From: Streptomyces rishiriensis
Lineage (GTDB): Bacteria > Actinomycetota > Actinomycetes > Streptomycetales > Streptomycetaceae
Reading direction: 5' to 3'
NCBI RefSeq assembly: GCF_003112535.1
Contig: NZ_BEWA01000005.1
Coordinates: 354,024-418,023, forward strand
DNA: 64,000 bases
Below the pieces are notes generated by a model that saw only the letters and a list, made by a program, of their open reading frames with translations, did no database searches and had not been told where the DNA came from. The position numbers and the translations under genes are program-made. Below are positions 62,201-64,000 of the stretch, piece by piece (within the stretch, counting starts at the first letter, position 1; every line of letters begins with the position of its first letter).

Positions 62201-63808
62201 GCGCTGGGCCGTAGCCTCCTTCAGCTGGATCTCGGCATCCCGCTGCGACAGCACCGAATCCGTCAACTGGTTGTTGAGGTCCTGCAACTCCTGGACGGCC
62301 TGCTTGCGGGCCGCCGTCAAGTCCAGCTGGGCCTTCTTCGCCGCCACCTGGGCGTCACCGAGAGACCGCTCCGCATCCTGCACCTGCCGCGCGGCCTGCG
62401 CATTACGCTGCGCGGCCTGCACCACTGCCTCCGCGGCCGACCGCTTCGCCTGCGCCACCTGCTGCTGTGCCTGAGCAATCTGCCGGGCGCCGTTACGCTC
62501 GGCCGTCGCCAACGACTGCTGCGCACCCGCCAGCTGCAGTGCCTTTGAGGCTCCCTGCGCCGCTGTCTGGCCGCCCTTGTAAGTGGCGTTCGTCGCCGCG
62601 TCCTGGGCGGCCTTCTGGGCCTGTAGCGTCGACGCAATGCCCTTGAACGCCGGAATCGCTACCAGGGCGATGCCGCCCAAGCCGGCGGCTGCGGCCACAC
62701 CTGCGGCGGCGATGGCACCCAGGCCGGCCGCCACCACAGGCAGGACCGGCAGGATCGCCGGACCGAACAGGATCGCGGCCGTGGTGAGTGCTCGAAAGCC
62801 GGATGTCGACGACGAGGTGTCCACGTCGATGTGCTGTCCGTCCAGCCGGTTCACCGCGGCCTGGAACGCGACAAGCTGCGCAGATGCTGCACCTGCGTCG
62901 ACCCGCACGGCCACGTTTGCGTCCTGCGACGACAGACGTGCCAGCCGGGCCTGAATCTCGGTGATCCGGGCCAGGGCCGCGCCAGCGTCAAGATCGACAC
63001 CGATGCGGGCGTCGCGCAGCGACGTCAGCTGCGCCCGAAGACGAGCGATCTCCACCTCTGCGGGTGTCGTGTCCGCACCGATGTTGATGTTCGGCAAGGA
63101 CGCCTCGGCCTGCGCCACCGCGGCGCGCAGCCGAGTCCCGAGCTGCCCGTCCGTCTCCATGCGGATCCGCAGCGGATCTGCTGAGACCTCGTCGATCTGA
63201 ACCTGAAGCGCCTGCAACTGGGCGATCGCCCGGGCCGTGTCCGCCCGCACCGCGACATTGGGGTGCGCGGCGCCGATACGGCGCAACCGCTCCTCAATGT
63301 CTGCAGCCTGAGCACGCGCCGTCGCCGCATCGATGTCGATGCCGACCGTTTTGTCGGCCAGAGATTCCAGCTTGGCCCGCAGTCGGGCCAGGTCGGCGTC
63401 CACGCCCGTGTCGCCGAGCTTGACGTCCAGCTTGGGCATGCTGCGGAACGCTTCGGTGAGCTTCGCCCTCAGCGAGCGGGCGAAGGCCCCGCCGGCCTGC
63501 TCGCCCTGCTTGGCGGCCGCCGGCCGAGCCTGCTGCCCACCCTGCGTGATACCGCTCGTAATGGAACTGCGGATCGACGCCGTGATGCGAGCGGCGATCT
63601 GCTGTCCTAGCCGCTGGCCGATCCGCTGACCGATCGTGTCCGAGATCGACGACGTCATGGCCGGACCGAAAGCCCGCCCCGCAGCGTTGCCCGCATCCTG
63701 GCCAGCGCGCGTCGCGGCCGGTACCAGCGCGCTCTTCAGCCGATCGTAGATCCCCCGCGTGTTGGGGATGACGTCGACCTCGACCGAGCCTACGGAGATA
63801 GCGGGCAC
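59258..63808 (-). CDS. phage tail tape measure protein with NlpC/P60-like domain
   Basis: The 1,516-residue protein has long helical/coiled-coil segments (about 60-320 and 400-680), hydrophobic stretches near 345-395 and 900-955, and a C-terminal NlpC/P60-like peptidase (about 1315-1420; catalytic Cys in WDCSGF near 1336, His in GHTAGTI). The helical part sets tail length and the peptidase may cut peptidoglycan at DNA entry. GTG start with AGGAGG upstream. Confidence 0.9.
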   Translation of the reverse strand: MPAISVGSVEVDVIPNTRGIYDRLKSALVPAATRAGQDAGNAAGRAFGPAMTSSISDTIGQRIGQRLGQQIAARITASIRSSITSGITQGGQQARPAAAKQGEQAGGAFARSLRAKLTEAFRSMPKLDVKLGDTGVDADLARLRAKLESLADKTVGIDIDAATARAQAADIEERLRRIGAAHPNVAVRADTARAIAQLQALQVQIDEVSADPLRIRMETDGQLGTRLRAAVAQAEASLPNINIGADTTPAEVEIARLRAQLTSLRDARIGVDLDAGAALARITEIQARLARLSSQDANVAVRVDAGAASAQLVAFQAAVNRLDGQHIDVDTSSSTSGFRALTTAAILFGPAILPVLPVVAAGLGAIAAAGVAAAAGLGGIALVAIPAFKGIASTLQAQKAAQDAATNATYKGGQTAAQGASKALQLAGAQQSLATAERNGARQIAQAQQQVAQAKRSAAEAVVQAAQRNAQAARQVQDAERSLGDAQVAAKKAQLDLTAARKQAVQELQDLNNQLTDSVLSQRDAEIQLKEATAQRDAVLKNANATALDKQKAILAYDQAVQRLKEQRLETQRLQADTAKANKAGVEGSATVVTAQDRVAQSQRAVADQAQAVRDAQAEAARTQVETAQQVADAQQKVSDATANVAVAQQNAADAVASAQRQIQAASQSAAGGVDQAAIAQAKYQAELAKLSPSARATMTAYLGLRDAFSAWSRSLQPAVMPIFTRALNGLKASLPGLTPFVLAAAKAIGDLQDRASRGFKSPWWHAFKADLASAVGPAVKGLGIGFANVFKGMAGVVDAFLPHMDSISSRMQTITGRFAKWGTSLKGSPEFERFLGYASEKGPLLSDALRKIASAFLNVGQALSPIQGPLLKLLGGAAQFIGIIADKAPWMIEGIYGIIVATKLWTLAQWAWNAAQEANPLTLIVLGIISLVSILVYAYNKFGWFRAGVDAVWAWMKSAAAGLVDWFKGPFLGFFTKTIPAGFQVVLDWVKRYWPYLVGALGGPMGLAVVYIIRHWDDIKAGFASAWDWIKRWVLSPIGTFFTKTIPGWATTLADKTVAAFNSAKSGIKTAWDGLKAIARAPIQYVVDVVYNNGVRGVWNAVAGAFGASKLPVFRFASGGIMPGYTPGRDTHRFVSPTGGALELSGGESIMRPEFTRAVGAGFVNTMNAIARNRGAQGIKAALAPAFGGNPPMSTDTSLRYAGGGVVQSFADGGIFGWIKSAGAAVAGAGSAAWNKVKEGASWLKDTLEASARAGVTRVVDPLLASFPGMDTGFGQLIRHIPDKIVDALFGYTKEADKKGGGGLGGPRIQAGLKWARTQAGLPYQWAGNGDPSWDCSGFMSAIESVIRGQKPHRRWATMAFSGETAPPGWVYHGNSPFRIGITNAGVGHTAGTIGGVNVESRGGDGVVVGSRARGYNNSLFGSWYGFKPGSYDSGGYLQPGMNLAFNGTGRPEPVFTRQQASALGSLALGAPSGPAKFEGALYLEGGEFLGKVRGEATAVVRQEHQRLISVIDAS

Positions 63809-63829
63809 CGGGAGCCTCCTCCCAGCGCC

Positions 63830-64000
63830 CTACGTGGCGCCTCTGTTGAGCAGCTCGAACAAGGTGTTGGCCTGGTTGTCAGACATGCGCTGCCGGACCT
63901 CGGCCGGCTTCGCGCCCGGTCTGCGGATCGGCTCGGGAGCCTTGGGCCGCTGCGACTTGTGTTCGGTGTTGACGCTGATCAGCACGTACTCCAGCCGCGA
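63830..64000 (-). CDS. partial phage gene upstream of the tape measure (tail assembly chaperone-like)
   Basis: Only the last 56 codons are in the window, ending MSDNQANTLFELLNRGAT. Directly before a tape measure, the usual gene is a tail assembly chaperone whose second part is made by frameshift. The start is outside the window. Confidence 0.55.
   Translation of the reverse strand, partial: SRLEYVLISVNTEHKSQRPKAPEPIRRPGAKPAEVRQRMSDNQANTLFELLNRGAT

Larger units (their letters stand above)
46917..64000. mobile_element. integrated phage, lysis/tail side (right part outside window)
   Basis: The element begins where the acyl-CoA dehydrogenase reading breaks. Content is phage-like to the window edge: small regulators, serine recombinase, holin-like proteins, endolysin, tail proteins and a 1,516-residue tape measure, with late genes transcribed leftward. 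Base composition is slightly less GC-rich than the host. Head genes, the main integrase and the second attachment site are not in the window. The tail type is long and non-contractile (siphovirus-like), since no sheath gene is seen here. Confidence 0.88.

Overview
The window is chromosomal DNA from a Streptomyces-like actinomycete. It has very high GC with strong G/C bias at third codon positions, a spore-pigment (whiE-type) type II polyketide cluster, and many families typical of the genus (MEDS/ATPase regulators, a class F sortase, DUF6629, DUF6213, DUF6415 and DUF6233). From about 46.92 kb to the right edge it is occupied by the lysis/tail side of an integrated phage. No rRNA, tRNA or CRISPR array was seen.

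Region 1 (1-5.8 kb): a membrane protein of unknown role, a secreted PBP4-type D-Ala-D-Ala carboxypeptidase, a NarL-type response regulator that lacks the phospho-acceptor aspartate, a secreted beta-propeller protein and a small zinc-ribbon protein.

Region 2 (5.8-16.2 kb): a sugar-sensing and uptake neighbourhood. A complete ABC sugar transporter (binding lipoprotein, ATPase, permease) diverges from a PAS/GAF/SpoIIE phosphatase gene. That gene is translationally coupled to a second, paralogous binding lipoprotein with no transporter of its own. A nitrate-sensor-type histidine kinase and a secreted beta-helix protein follow.

Region 3 (16.3-26.3 kb): the whiE-like spore pigment operon on the minus strand (ORFI, cupin, KS-alpha, KS-beta, ACP, aromatase, cyclase), with a convergent O-methyltransferase and an upstream FAD hydroxylase. 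A class F sortase and its probable surface-protein substrate sit between the hydroxylase and the operon.

Region 4 (26.5-46.8 kb): ordinary chromosome. It holds a Ser/Thr kinase with a peptidoglycan-binding domain, a STAS/MEDS-ATPase regulator pair, GalU, a flavohemoglobin behind an NsrR-like operator, an AhpD-like protein, a methyltransferase-Nudix fusion, a GNAT acetyltransferase, a phosphodiester glycosidase, a phosphodiesterase, a coupled three-gene acyl-CoA dehydrogenase/quinone oxidoreductase operon with an XRE-cupin regulator, an ATP-dependent DNA ligase coupled to a Nudix gene, GabD and DUF6213.

Region 5 (46.8-64 kb): an acyl-CoA dehydrogenase gene is cut so that only its last ~33 codons remain, marking one phage attachment site. 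Inside lie small regulators and accessory genes, a small serine recombinase flanked by repeats, a four-box phased operator, and a candidate small structured RNA gene with a seven-codon ORF. A leftward late operon follows: partial chaperone-like gene, tape measure with an NlpC/P60-like domain, tail/adhesin proteins including two H-type lectins, a PIG-L deacetylase, endolysin and holin-like membrane proteins. The integrase, head genes and other attachment site lie outside the window.
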